Shown here in pieces: positions 32,354 through 40,974 of a stretch of DNA of 49,535 nucleotides; the first letter of the stretch is position 1; each line of letters opens with the position of its first letter. A program made the position numbers and the translations under genes. The DNA comes from Aquimarina megaterium XH134 (lineage in GTDB: Bacteria; Bacteroidota; Bacteroidia; Flavobacteriales; Flavobacteriaceae): contig NZ_JACB01000065.1 in assembly GCF_000520975.1 (NCBI RefSeq), positions 1 through 49,535 of the forward strand. The letters run 5' to 3'. The notes under the pieces are model-generated. The model had not been told where the DNA came from. It did not search any database and saw only the letters and a list, made by a program, of their open reading frames with translations.

Positions 32354-33310
32354 ATGAAACCAAATTTAATTTTTTTAATACTATCTACTCTAATTATTTC
32401 ATGTAAAAATGAAAAAGTATCGATAAAAAGCCAATCTGTTCTACAAAATGAATTTGATCAATACATAACTGTATTAGGAATTGCGCAGGACGGAGGGTTT
32501 CCTCATATTAACAATACAAACGAATATATAGCTGTTCAAAAAGGCCTGGCAGATAAAGAATTGGTTACTGCATTGGGGGTGATTGATAAGAAAAACCATA
32601 AAAAATTTATGTTCGAGGCAACACCAGATATGCCAGAACAATTAGCGGTCCTAGATAATGAACATCTACAAAATGATGCTATTATTGATGGAGTATTTTT
32701 AACACATGCCCATATAGGACACTATACAGGATTGATGCATTTTGGCAGAGAAGCCATGGGAGCAAATAAAATACCTGTGTATGCAATGCCAAGAATGCAA
32801 TCTTTTTTAGAAACTAACGGCCCTTGGTCACAATTAGTCTCTTTGCAGAATATAGCTATTAAATCTATGCAAGCAGATTCTACACTAACCTTAACAAGCG
32901 CGATACAAGTTATTCCTTTTTTGGTGCCTCATAGGGATGAATATTCTGAAACGGTAGGGTATAAAATCATCGGAAATAATAAAAAAGCATTATTTATTCC
33001 AGATATTAATAAGTGGTCTCTTTGGGAGAAAAATATTGTTGATCAGGTTAAACAAGTGGATTATGCTTTTATTGATGCCACTTTCTTTAAAAACGGAGAA
33101 ATTCCAAGGCCAATGTCAGAGGTGCCACATCCTTTTATCGAAGAAACCATTGCTTTATTTAAAAGTGAACTAAAAGAAGTGAAATCAAAAATAATATTTA
33201 TTCATTTTAATCATTCGAATCCTGCACTTCAAAAAAATTACGAAGGAAGAACAGCTTTAGAAGAACAAGGGTATCATTTTGCAAATACCAAAGATGTTTT
33301 TCCGCTATAA
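32354..33310 (+). CDS. PqqB-like MBL-fold lipoprotein
   Basis: 318 aa. The lipoprotein signal ends IISC (Cys17). The body matches the PqqB branch of the metallo-beta-lactamase superfamily (ITVLGIAQDGGFPH, FEATPDMPEQL, VPHRDEYSETVGYKI, FIDATFF). The metal-1 site reads LTHAHIGHYTGL: His118, His120 and His123 are kept, but the Asp expected at 122 (HxHxDH) is Gly. His193 in VPHRDEYSE may be another ligand. PQQ synthesis is unlikely because no pqq genes are present and the protein is exported. It is an uncharacterised exported hydrolase, probably with an altered metal site. Confidence 0.75.
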   Translation: MKPNLIFLILSTLIISCKNEKVSIKSQSVLQNEFDQYITVLGIAQDGGFPHINNTNEYIAVQKGLADKELVTALGVIDKKNHKKFMFEATPDMPEQLAVLDNEHLQNDAIIDGVFLTHAHIGHYTGLMHFGREAMGANKIPVYAMPRMQSFLETNGPWSQLVSLQNIAIKSMQADSTLTLTSAIQVIPFLVPHRDEYSETVGYKIIGNNKKALFIPDINKWSLWEKNIVDQVKQVDYAFIDATFFKNGEIPRPMSEVPHPFIEETIALFKSELKEVKSKIIFIHFNHSNPALQKNYEGRTALEEQGYHFANTKDVFPL

Positions 33311-33502
33311 AAAACTACAGTATTGTTATTGTTAAGAATTGCTTTTACTCTATTAGAACTGCATTGATCGAGATTCTTTCTAGATATAGAGGCAGTAAAT
33401 GCTTATGTTAAATTTGAAACATAAAATCACTGAAAATGGGGGGATACTGCTACTTAGTATCGTCTTATCTTTATAGATAATTTATAAAGTGAAAAACTAT
33501 AT

Positions 33503-34966
33503 ATGTTTTGGAAAAATAACTTGAAATTACCCATTACTCTAGAGGATAAAAAATGGGTAGAAGAAAGTATTACATTTCTTGAAGAAAATTTAGCAGAACG
33601 AGGGTTGAAAATAGAAACCATATTGCCAACTCACCCCTGTTTTAATAGAAAGTTTGAAGGTACTCTGCCAGATGCAAAGTTTTTATTGAATCAGATCATG
33701 CAACTAATGGGTATAGAAGATATAAACATTCAATTGAAACTATTTAATGATGGAGCCGTAAAAATGGAAGATGGTAGAATTCTTACTACACCAGCTGATA
33801 TCAATGGTAGATGGGAAGGCGCAGCAGGAATGTATCAAAATTTAAATGATGTTACTACGATTTTTATAGCCACCGATCAACTAAACAACTTAGAGGCTTT
33901 AATTGCTACAATAGCTCACGAATTATCGCATCAACTGCTTTTAGGAGAACAATGGATCAAGGATAATGATGAGTATCTCACAGATCTTTTGGCCATTGTA
34001 TGTGGTTTTGGAATTTTTATTGGAAACTCAAAATTTAATTTTTCTTCACAACAAATAGGAATAGGAAGCAACTGGAAAATGAGCAAACAGGGATATTTGC
34101 CAGAGCAAATTATTGCGTATGCAATGGCATACTTAGCTATAAAACGAGAAGAATCTACAGACTATATTAAATTTCTAAATAAGACTATAGCGAAATATTT
34201 CAAGCAAAGTATAAAGTATCTTAAAGCGAATGGTGTAACAGATTCTATTTCGAATTCTGTAAAAGAAATTGAGATCTCACAAGAGGTGTATAAAACACCT
34301 ATTGATTCTCAGGAAAACTTTTTAGAAGAGAAACGACAGGAAAAAACCGAAAGTACTAAAGAATTCAAGATAGAGGATATTGAGAAGCTGGAGACAGTAT
34401 CTTTGGTAGAGGCTTGTGCTCAAGAAGATATTCCGTTAGTAAAGCATTTACTACAAATAGGGATAGATGTAAATACAACTTCTGAGTTAGGTTTTTCTGC
34501 GCTAAATATGGCAGTCATTAAAAATAATGCCAGGTTAATACATATACTTCTTGATGCTGGTGCAGACATCAATCTTCAGAACACAGAGGTGTTTGGTTTA
34601 GGTGAAACACCACTTATATCTGCGGTTAAGGAAAATAATGCAACTGTTATAAAATTGTTATTAGATCATGGGGCGAACCCTAATACTCCAAATTACTTTC
34701 ATAAAACACCTTTAATGATAGCGGCACAAGAAAATACTCTGGAAGCAGCAAAAGTATTACTAGAACATAAGGTGCCGATTGAACATGGAACCCACACTGG
34801 ATTATATACAGAAACGCCACTATGTATCGCTGTATTACATAATCATACAGAGATGGTCATCCTTCTTATAGAGAACAGAGCAAAGATCAAACCGCTTAGA
34901 AAATTACCAAGGCATAAGATCAATCCTAAAATGGTAAAATGGTTAAAGCAGCGTAAATATTTATAA
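33503..34966 (+). CDS. HExxH metallopeptidase-like domain fused to ankyrin repeats
   Basis: 487 aa without signal peptide. The N-terminal half (about 1-230) contains TIAHELSHQLLLGEQ (His139-Glu140-x-x-His143), a zincin motif, and 14-18 residues later NDEYLTDLLAIVCGFG, giving Glu157 or Asp161 as third ligand. After a charged linker (about 240-300) come about five ankyrin repeats (about 305-465), for example GFSALNMAVIKNNARLIHILLDAGADINLQ and KTPLMIAAQENTLEAAKVLLE. The ankyrin part should bind a protein partner and the front part may cut it or be a non-catalytic relative. A solo gene of the cytoplasm; I know no characterised protein with this arrangement. Confidence 0.75.
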   Translation: MFWKNNLKLPITLEDKKWVEESITFLEENLAERGLKIETILPTHPCFNRKFEGTLPDAKFLLNQIMQLMGIEDINIQLKLFNDGAVKMEDGRILTTPADINGRWEGAAGMYQNLNDVTTIFIATDQLNNLEALIATIAHELSHQLLLGEQWIKDNDEYLTDLLAIVCGFGIFIGNSKFNFSSQQIGIGSNWKMSKQGYLPEQIIAYAMAYLAIKREESTDYIKFLNKTIAKYFKQSIKYLKANGVTDSISNSVKEIEISQEVYKTPIDSQENFLEEKRQEKTESTKEFKIEDIEKLETVSLVEACAQEDIPLVKHLLQIGIDVNTTSELGFSALNMAVIKNNARLIHILLDAGADINLQNTEVFGLGETPLISAVKENNATVIKLLLDHGANPNTPNYFHKTPLMIAAQENTLEAAKVLLEHKVPIEHGTHTGLYTETPLCIAVLHNHTEMVILLIENRAKIKPLRKLPRHKINPKMVKWLKQRKYL

Positions 34967-35033
34967 AAGCCAGCCTCCTTCTTGTACTGTTCTGTACTTT
35001 GAAACAGAAGTATATTTTAATAACGTTTCTACT

Positions 35034-35888
35034 TTAAGAAAAAACAACAGTTTTATTATTATAAACTAGCAATTTTCTTTCGAGATGATGTTTAATGGCT
35101 CGCGATAATACAATTTTTTCGAGATCTCGGCCTTTAAGCATAAAATCATCTGCATTATGAATGTGGGATACACGTGCAATCTCTTGCTCGATAATAGGCC
35201 CGCCTTCTGGATCTGGAGTTACATAATGACTTGTTGCACCAATTATTTTTACACCTCTTTCATAAGCAGAATGATATGGTTTTGTTCCAGGAAAAGCTGG
35301 TAAAAAAGAACGGTGTATGTTTATGATTTTATAAGGAAATTGATCTATAAAATCGGAAGAAATAATTTGCATATATCTCGCCAGAACTATAAAATCAATT
35401 TTATATTCTTTTAGAAGCTCTATTTGCTGTGTTTCAGCCTGTTTTTTGGTATCTTTTGTTACCGGGATATATTTAAATGGGATATCAAAAGCATCAGCAA
35501 TAGGCTTAAGGTCTTCATGGTTGCTTATAATAATAGGGATGTGTACTTTTAACTCTCCAGAAGCATATCTTCCCAGGATATCATAAAGGCAATGATTATA
35601 TTTAGAAACAAAAAGAGCCATTCGAGGCTTTTTTTCGGCATTATACATTTCCCAGTGCATATTATAATTTTCTGCAACATGTGTAGTAAAGGACTCTTTA
35701 AATAGTGCTAGTTTTTCTTCGTCTTCATCAAATTCACATTCTAATCTCATAAAGAACTCCTTTAGTTCACGATCTACATGCTGTTCTATATATATGGTAT
35801 TCCCTTTTTTGGCTAGAATGAAATTGGTGACGGTAGCAATAATTCCTTTTCTGTCGGGGCAATTAATTAATAGGGTTGTTTTTTTCAT
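35034..35888 (-). CDS. purU: Formyltetrahydrofolate deformylase (PurU-like)
   Basis: 284 aa: an N-terminal ACT domain (about 1-80, LLINCPDRKGIIATVTNFI) and a C-terminal formyltransferase fold (about 88-284), which is the PurU layout. The active-site Asn190 and His192 are present in NIHRSFLPAF and His221 in ATSHYV. The catalytic Asp expected in the D-x-GP segment (NLDEGPII in E. coli PurU) is Glu228 in VTPDPEGGPII. PurU hydrolyses 10-formyl-THF to THF and formate. The change could lower or alter activity, or be tolerated. Monocistronic and cytoplasmic. Confidence 0.82.
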   Translation of the reverse strand: MKKTTLLINCPDRKGIIATVTNFILAKKGNTIYIEQHVDRELKEFFMRLECEFDEDEEKLALFKESFTTHVAENYNMHWEMYNAEKKPRMALFVSKYNHCLYDILGRYASGELKVHIPIIISNHEDLKPIADAFDIPFKYIPVTKDTKKQAETQQIELLKEYKIDFIVLARYMQIISSDFIDQFPYKIINIHRSFLPAFPGTKPYHSAYERGVKIIGATSHYVTPDPEGGPIIEQEIARVSHIHNADDFMLKGRDLEKIVLSRAIKHHLERKLLVYNNKTVVFS

Positions 35889-36171
35889 TATGACTTGTGT
35901 TTTCTCAGGACATAAACTTACTATTATTGAACTGATTTTAGAAATTGTTTTTTCTTAAGTTTTATTAATTATCCTTATTTTCTTATGGATTTATACTGTA
36001 TTGCTCTGATCAATGTATGATTTTTAGAAAACTAGAATAATTAATATTAAATTTGAACTATAAATAATGAAAGCATTGGATAGGTTAAATAAATTATATA
36101 ATTCTAAAAAAATAATCCTTTTTGATGCATGTTTCGTAAATTGGCAGCATTAAAACCACTTTTTATTATCA
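35889..36171. other. Divergent intergenic region between purU-like and icmF genes
   Basis: 283 bp, AT-rich. A 28-codon frame at 36067-36153 lacks coding character. No clear terminator or consensus -7 box is seen. Confidence 0.3.
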
Positions 36172-39100
36172 ATGGAACAAAAAACACCGTATACACCCAA
36201 GAATAAAGTAAGAATAGTTACCGCAGCTTCATTATTTGATGGACACGATGCCGCTATTAATATTATGCGACGTATTATCCAGTCTACAGGAGTAGAAGTC
36301 ATTCACTTAGGCCACGATCGCAGTGTAGAAGAGGTTGTGAATTGTGCCATACAAGAAGATGCTAATGCTATAGCGATGACTTCTTATCAAGGAGGACATA
36401 ACGAATATTTTAAATATATGTATGATTTGCTAAAAGAAAAAGGAGCAACTCATATTAAAATATTTGGCGGAGGTGGTGGAGTAATCCTTCCCGAAGAGAT
36501 CAAAGAACTCATGGATTATGGGATTACTCGTATATACTCTCCTGATGATGGAAGAGAATTAGGATTGCAAGGGATGATCAATGACCTGGTAAAGAGAGCA
36601 GATTTTCCTATAGGAGATCGTCTTAATGGAGAAGTAGAGCATCTGGCAGAAAAAGAAATCGGTTCTATTGCTAGAGTTATTTCTGCTGCAGAAAATTTTC
36701 CTGAAGTCGCTAAGGATACTTTAGATCAAATTCATATAAAAAATAAAACATCTAAAACACCTGTCCTTGGTATTACTGGTACGGGTGGTGCGGGTAAATC
36801 ATCATTAGTAGATGAGTTGGTTCGCCGATTTTTGATTGATTTTCCTGAAAAAACAATTGGATTAATTTCTGTAGACCCTTCTAAACGTAAAACAGGAGGA
36901 GCACTACTTGGAGATAGAATTAGAATGAATGCTATTAATTCTCCAAGAGTATACATGCGGTCTCTGGCTACACGACAATCTAATCTGGCATTGTCTAAGT
37001 ATGTAGCAGAAGCTATAGAAGTGCTTAAAGCAGCAGAATTTGATCTTATCATTCTCGAAACTTCGGGAATCGGTCAGTCTGATACCGAAATCTTAGAACA
37101 TAGCGATACCTCTTTATATGTAATGACACCAGAGTTTGGTGCTGCAACACAATTAGAGAAAATAGATATGCTGGATTTTGCAGACCTGGTAGCTATCAAT
37201 AAGTTTGATAAAAGAGGCTCTTTGGATGCATTGCGGGATGTAAAAAAGCAATATATGCGTAATCATCAATTGTGGGATATTCCACAAGATGAATTACCAG
37301 TATTCGGAACTATTGCTTCGCAGTTTAATGACCCGGGAATGAACACACTCTACAAGGAAATTATGGATAAAATTGTAGAGAAAACAGGAGCAGAATTGAA
37401 ATCTGATTTTCATATTTCTAAAGAAATGTCAGAAAAGATATTTGTTATTCCACCAAGTAGAACCAGATATCTATCAGAAATCTCAGAAAATAACAGAGCA
37501 TATGATAAAATTGCAAATACTCAAGTAGAAGTTGCACAAAAATTATATGGTATTTATAAAACGATCTGTAGCGTTGCTAATGTCGATTCTATTGCTTTGT
37601 CTAAGAATGGAATTGATGAAGAGAATCTTCAGAATGTGAAAAGTGAGGATAATGCATCATTTTTGAAATTACTCTTGGCAGAGTTTGATAGAGTAAAACT
37701 TAATCTTGATCCTTATAATTGGGAGATTATTACCGGGTGGGCTGCTAAAGTTAAAAAATATAAAGACCCTATTTATTCTTTTAAGGTAAGAGATAAAGAA
37801 ATTAAAATAGAAACCCATACAGAATCTTTGTCGCATAGTCAAATCCCTAAAGTGGCCTTGCCAAAATATGAAGCCTGGGGAGATATCTTGAAGTGGTGCT
37901 TACAAGAAAATGTACCGGGCGAGTTTCCTTATGCTTCGGGTTTATATCCTTTTAAGCGTACCGGAGAAGATCCAACACGTATGTTTGCTGGAGAAGGTGG
38001 CCCCGAACGTACCAATAGACGTTTTCACTATGTGAGTTTAGGAATGCCCGCCAAACGACTTTCTACAGCCTTTGATTCGGTAACACTTTATGGAAACGAT
38101 CCAGATCAAAGACCTGATATCTATGGTAAAATTGGTAATGCAGGAGTGTCGATTTGCTGTCTCGACGATGCAAAGAAATTATACTCTGGATTTGATTTAA
38201 CACATGCCATGACCTCGGTGAGTATGACCATTAATGGTCCTGCTCCAATGTTATTAGGTTTCTTTATGAATGCAGCAATCGATCAGAACTGTGAGAAATA
38301 TATTAAAGAAAATAATCTTGAGAACGAAGTAGCATCAAAAATCAAAAAGATATATGCCAAAAAAGGTGTAGAACGTCCAGAATATCAAGGCGAACTTCCC
38401 GAAGGTAATGATGGATTAGGATTAATGCTTCTTGGTGTTACAGGAGATCAGGTACTACCTGCAAATGTATATGATGAAATTAAAACTACGACTCTAAACA
38501 CTGTTCGTGGTACAGTACAAGCAGATATACTAAAAGAAGACCAGGCACAAAATACCTGTATTTTCTCTACAGAATTTGCATTGCGTTTAATGGGAGATGT
38601 GCAAGAATATTTTATTGATCAACAAGTACGTAACTTTTATTCGGTATCTATTTCTGGATATCATATAGCAGAAGCGGGAGCAAATCCAATTACGCAGTTA
38701 GCATTAACATTGGCAAATGGTTTTACTTATGTAGAATATTACCTAAGTCGTGGAATGGATATTAATAAGTTTGGACCTAACCTATCCTTTTTCTTCTCTA
38801 ATGGTATTGATCCAGAATATGCAGTTATAGGCCGTGTCGCACGTAAAATATGGGCAAAAGCTTTAAAAGATAAATACGGGGCGAATTCTAGAGCCCAGAT
38901 GTTGAAATATCATATTCAAACTTCGGGTCGGTCATTACATGCTCAGGAAATTGACTTTAATGATATTCGTACAACACTTCAGGCGTTATATGCGATCTAT
39001 GATAATTGTAATTCATTGCATACCAACGCTTATGATGAAGCCATTACCACACCAACAGAAGAATCTGTGCGTAGAGCAATGGCAATACAATTGATTATCA

Positions 39101-39606
39101 ATAAAGAACTGGGGCTTGCTAAAAACGAGAACCCAATTCAAGGATCTTTTATTATAGAAGAACTAACAGATCTTGTTGAAGAAGCGGTATTAGAAGAGTT
39201 TGACAGAATTACAGAACGAGGAGGAGTGCTCGGGGCGATGGAAACCATGTATCAACGTAGTAAAATACAAGAAGAAAGCCTGTATTATGAAACATTGAAA
39301 CATAATGGAAAGTTTCCGATTATTGGAGTGAATACATTTTTAAGCTCTAAAGGGTCGCCAACGGTAACACCAGGAGAGGTAATTCGTGCAACAGAAGAAG
39401 AGAAGCAATATCAGATCAGAATGCTAAACGAATTGCATAAAGGAAATGCTGATTCTACAACAGAACTACTAAAAAACCTACAACAAAAAGCAATCAGTAA
39501 CCAGAATATTTTTGAAGCTTTGATGGAGGTGTGTAAAAAATGTTCTTTAGGCCAGATTACATCAGCATTATTTGAAGTAGGAGGGCAGTATAGACGAAAT
39601 ATGTAA
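36172..39606 (+). CDS. icmF: Fused isobutyryl-CoA mutase (IcmF) with built-in G-protein chaperone
   Basis: 1144 aa, the size and order of IcmF. The B12-binding domain (about 12-140) has DGHDAAINIM with the cobalt ligand His25 and TSYQGGH. The MeaB-like GTPase (about 195-420) has P-loop GITGTGGAGKSS (200-211), DPSKRKTGG and NKFDKRG. The TIM-barrel mutase with a small linker (about 560-1144) contains FPYASGLYPFKRTGEDPTRMFAGEGG and NGPAPMLLGFFMNAAIDQ. It interconverts isobutyryl-CoA and n-butyryl-CoA (or isovaleryl/pivalyl) using adenosylcobalamin, and the GTPase domain gates cofactor loading. Fusion separates it from methylmalonyl-CoA mutase. Monocistronic, with a 15-bp terminator downstream. 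Confidence 0.93.
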   Translation: MEQKTPYTPKNKVRIVTAASLFDGHDAAINIMRRIIQSTGVEVIHLGHDRSVEEVVNCAIQEDANAIAMTSYQGGHNEYFKYMYDLLKEKGATHIKIFGGGGGVILPEEIKELMDYGITRIYSPDDGRELGLQGMINDLVKRADFPIGDRLNGEVEHLAEKEIGSIARVISAAENFPEVAKDTLDQIHIKNKTSKTPVLGITGTGGAGKSSLVDELVRRFLIDFPEKTIGLISVDPSKRKTGGALLGDRIRMNAINSPRVYMRSLATRQSNLALSKYVAEAIEVLKAAEFDLIILETSGIGQSDTEILEHSDTSLYVMTPEFGAATQLEKIDMLDFADLVAINKFDKRGSLDALRDVKKQYMRNHQLWDIPQDELPVFGTIASQFNDPGMNTLYKEIMDKIVEKTGAELKSDFHISKEMSEKIFVIPPSRTRYLSEISENNRAYDKIANTQVEVAQKLYGIYKTICSVANVDSIALSKNGIDEENLQNVKSEDNASFLKLLLAEFDRVKLNLDPYNWEIITGWAAKVKKYKDPIYSFKVRDKEIKIETHTESLSHSQIPKVALPKYEAWGDILKWCLQENVPGEFPYASGLYPFKRTGEDPTRMFAGEGGPERTNRRFHYVSLGMPAKRLSTAFDSVTLYGNDPDQRPDIYGKIGNAGVSICCLDDAKKLYSGFDLTHAMTSVSMTINGPAPMLLGFFMNAAIDQNCEKYIKENNLENEVASKIKKIYAKKGVERPEYQGELPEGNDGLGLMLLGVTGDQVLPANVYDEIKTTTLNTVRGTVQADILKEDQAQNTCIFSTEFALRLMGDVQEYFIDQQVRNFYSVSISGYHIAEAGANPITQLALTLANGFTYVEYYLSRGMDINKFGPNLSFFFSNGIDPEYAVIGRVARKIWAKALKDKYGANSRAQMLKYHIQTSGRSLHAQEIDFNDIRTTLQALYAIYDNCNSLHTNAYDEAITTPTEESVRRAMAIQLIINKELGLAKNENPIQGSFIIEELTDLVEEAVLEEFDRITERGGVLGAMETMYQRSKIQEESLYYETLKHNGKFPIIGVNTFLSSKGSPTVTPGEVIRATEEEKQYQIRMLNELHKGNADSTTELLKNLQQKAISNQNIFEALMEVCKKCSLGQITSALFEVGGQYRRNM

Positions 39607-39653
39607 AGTTGCTTATCTCGTAAGAGCGAAGCATAGAATAGAATTTTTTAATG

Positions 39654-39686
39654 AAACCTCACAAGTCTATAAGACTTGTGAGGTTT
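39654..39686 (+). terminator. Terminator after icmF
   Basis: AAACCTCACAAGTCT (39654-39668) and its perfect complement (39672-39686) form a 15-bp stem with a 3-nt loop. Confidence 0.75.
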
Positions 39687-39804
39687 ACTTGTTTATAGCA
39701 TATAATTAAATCAATTTAAAACCAGATTTATTTAGGGTTTATCTAAGAAAGATTAATAATGATCAAAATTTCAATATCTTTAGACATGAGTAAATATCTA
39801 ATCC

Positions 39805-40923
39805 GTGTTTAGTACCATAGAATATACAGTAACTGCAATTGTGTGCCTTATTTCGGCAATAGTGATTCAGCGTATTTTTAGCAAAGAAAAACTTCGTGGA
39901 GCCGATAAAAAAGCTATTCATGGGATTAAATGGTTTGGACTGGCAATATTTGTTTGGGGCATAGGGGCATTGGTTAACTTAATTATGGTTGAAGGGTTGC
40001 AATGGCCTTCGACTAATAAAATTCTGATTTATTTTGGTGTACTGGTTTCTTTAGCAAACTCGTTGTTTATTTTATTATCCCTTCCATCAATAGAACATCC
40101 TCAAAAACCAGGTATTGTAGTGCGATTGGTACAACGCTTTAGTGTTCGAGAATTTATCGGGCTCTTTTGTGGTGTTTTAGGAATGATCACTTTTGTTTTT
40201 ATCGCGTCTTCCTATGGCAATCCCGAGATTAGTAATAATTTTATTTGGTTGATCGATATTCCTATTTCTATTTTGGTAGCTATTTCGTTGCTGTATGAGC
40301 TTAATAAAGCTTTTGTAGGAAGGCAAATGAGGTTTATGTATTTGCCTACTTTTGCATTATTTGTACTAATTGTAATTGCTGTTTCTCATCGTATGATACC
40401 TCAGGATAGAGTATTGCAATTTATCGATCAGCAATTCTGGGGAGTATTGGGGAGTATTACGGCTATTTCGTTCAAATTTCTTTTTATTCTTCTGTTTTCT
40501 ATTCTTTTATATAGTTGGAAATTTCTTTCAGAAAAAGAACAACAGCAAAGTCTGGCTCAAAAACTAAAAATTCAAAAAGCAAAACTTGAAAAAGAAAATG
40601 AACAATTACAAATAGCAAATGAGAGCCATTTAGATACGATCAAAACATTAAAAACTAACCTGAAAACGATAAAAGCAACTTCAAAAATAGAACTTTCTGA
40701 TAGACAAAAAGAAGTTTTAGGGTATCTGGCCTATTATGGAAACTATAAATCTTATACCGAGATTGCTCAGGAAATGCACATTAGTACAGATGGGTTCCAG
40801 ACTCATATTCATCAAATAAAAAAGATGCTTAGCATAAGTGGGGCGGGAGGTAAAGAACAATTGATTGCTTTTGCAAAAGCTAATAGTTTTCTTCAGTATA
40901 CTTCACTAAAAGATGATACGTAA
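39805..40923 (+). CDS. Membrane-bound regulator: seven TM helices, coiled coil and LuxR-like HTH
   Basis: 372 aa. By eye seven hydrophobic helices lie at about 5-25, 42-63, 73-93, 117-138, 146-166, 176-195 and 212-242. A charged coiled coil follows (about 245-295, EKEQQQSLAQKLKIQKAKLE...), then an HTH of LuxR character (about 297-365: ELSDRQKEVLGYLA, YTEIAQEMHISTDGFQTHIHQIKKML). This is the layout of a sensor with a cytoplasmic DNA-binding domain, with signal and targets unknown. The start is GTG at 39805; an ATG 19 bp upstream is out of frame and stops after eight codons. The AGCS transporter gene begins 51 bp downstream, perhaps a target or operon partner. Confidence 0.72.
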   Translation: MFSTIEYTVTAIVCLISAIVIQRIFSKEKLRGADKKAIHGIKWFGLAIFVWGIGALVNLIMVEGLQWPSTNKILIYFGVLVSLANSLFILLSLPSIEHPQKPGIVVRLVQRFSVREFIGLFCGVLGMITFVFIASSYGNPEISNNFIWLIDIPISILVAISLLYELNKAFVGRQMRFMYLPTFALFVLIVIAVSHRMIPQDRVLQFIDQQFWGVLGSITAISFKFLFILLFSILLYSWKFLSEKEQQQSLAQKLKIQKAKLEKENEQLQIANESHLDTIKTLKTNLKTIKATSKIELSDRQKEVLGYLAYYGNYKSYTEIAQEMHISTDGFQTHIHQIKKMLSISGAGGKEQLIAFAKANSFLQYTSLKDDT

Positions 40924-40974
40924 CCGTATGCTTAACCATTCTGGTCGTAAATTTTGAATACTACTTAACCTTTT

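Noticed and set aside
32354..33310. Role in PQQ biosynthesis
   Set aside because: Lipoprotein signal, altered metal motif and absence of pqq neighbours.
36067..36153. 28-codon frame upstream of icmF
   Set aside because: Very short, overlaps the expected icmF promoter region and shows no coding features.
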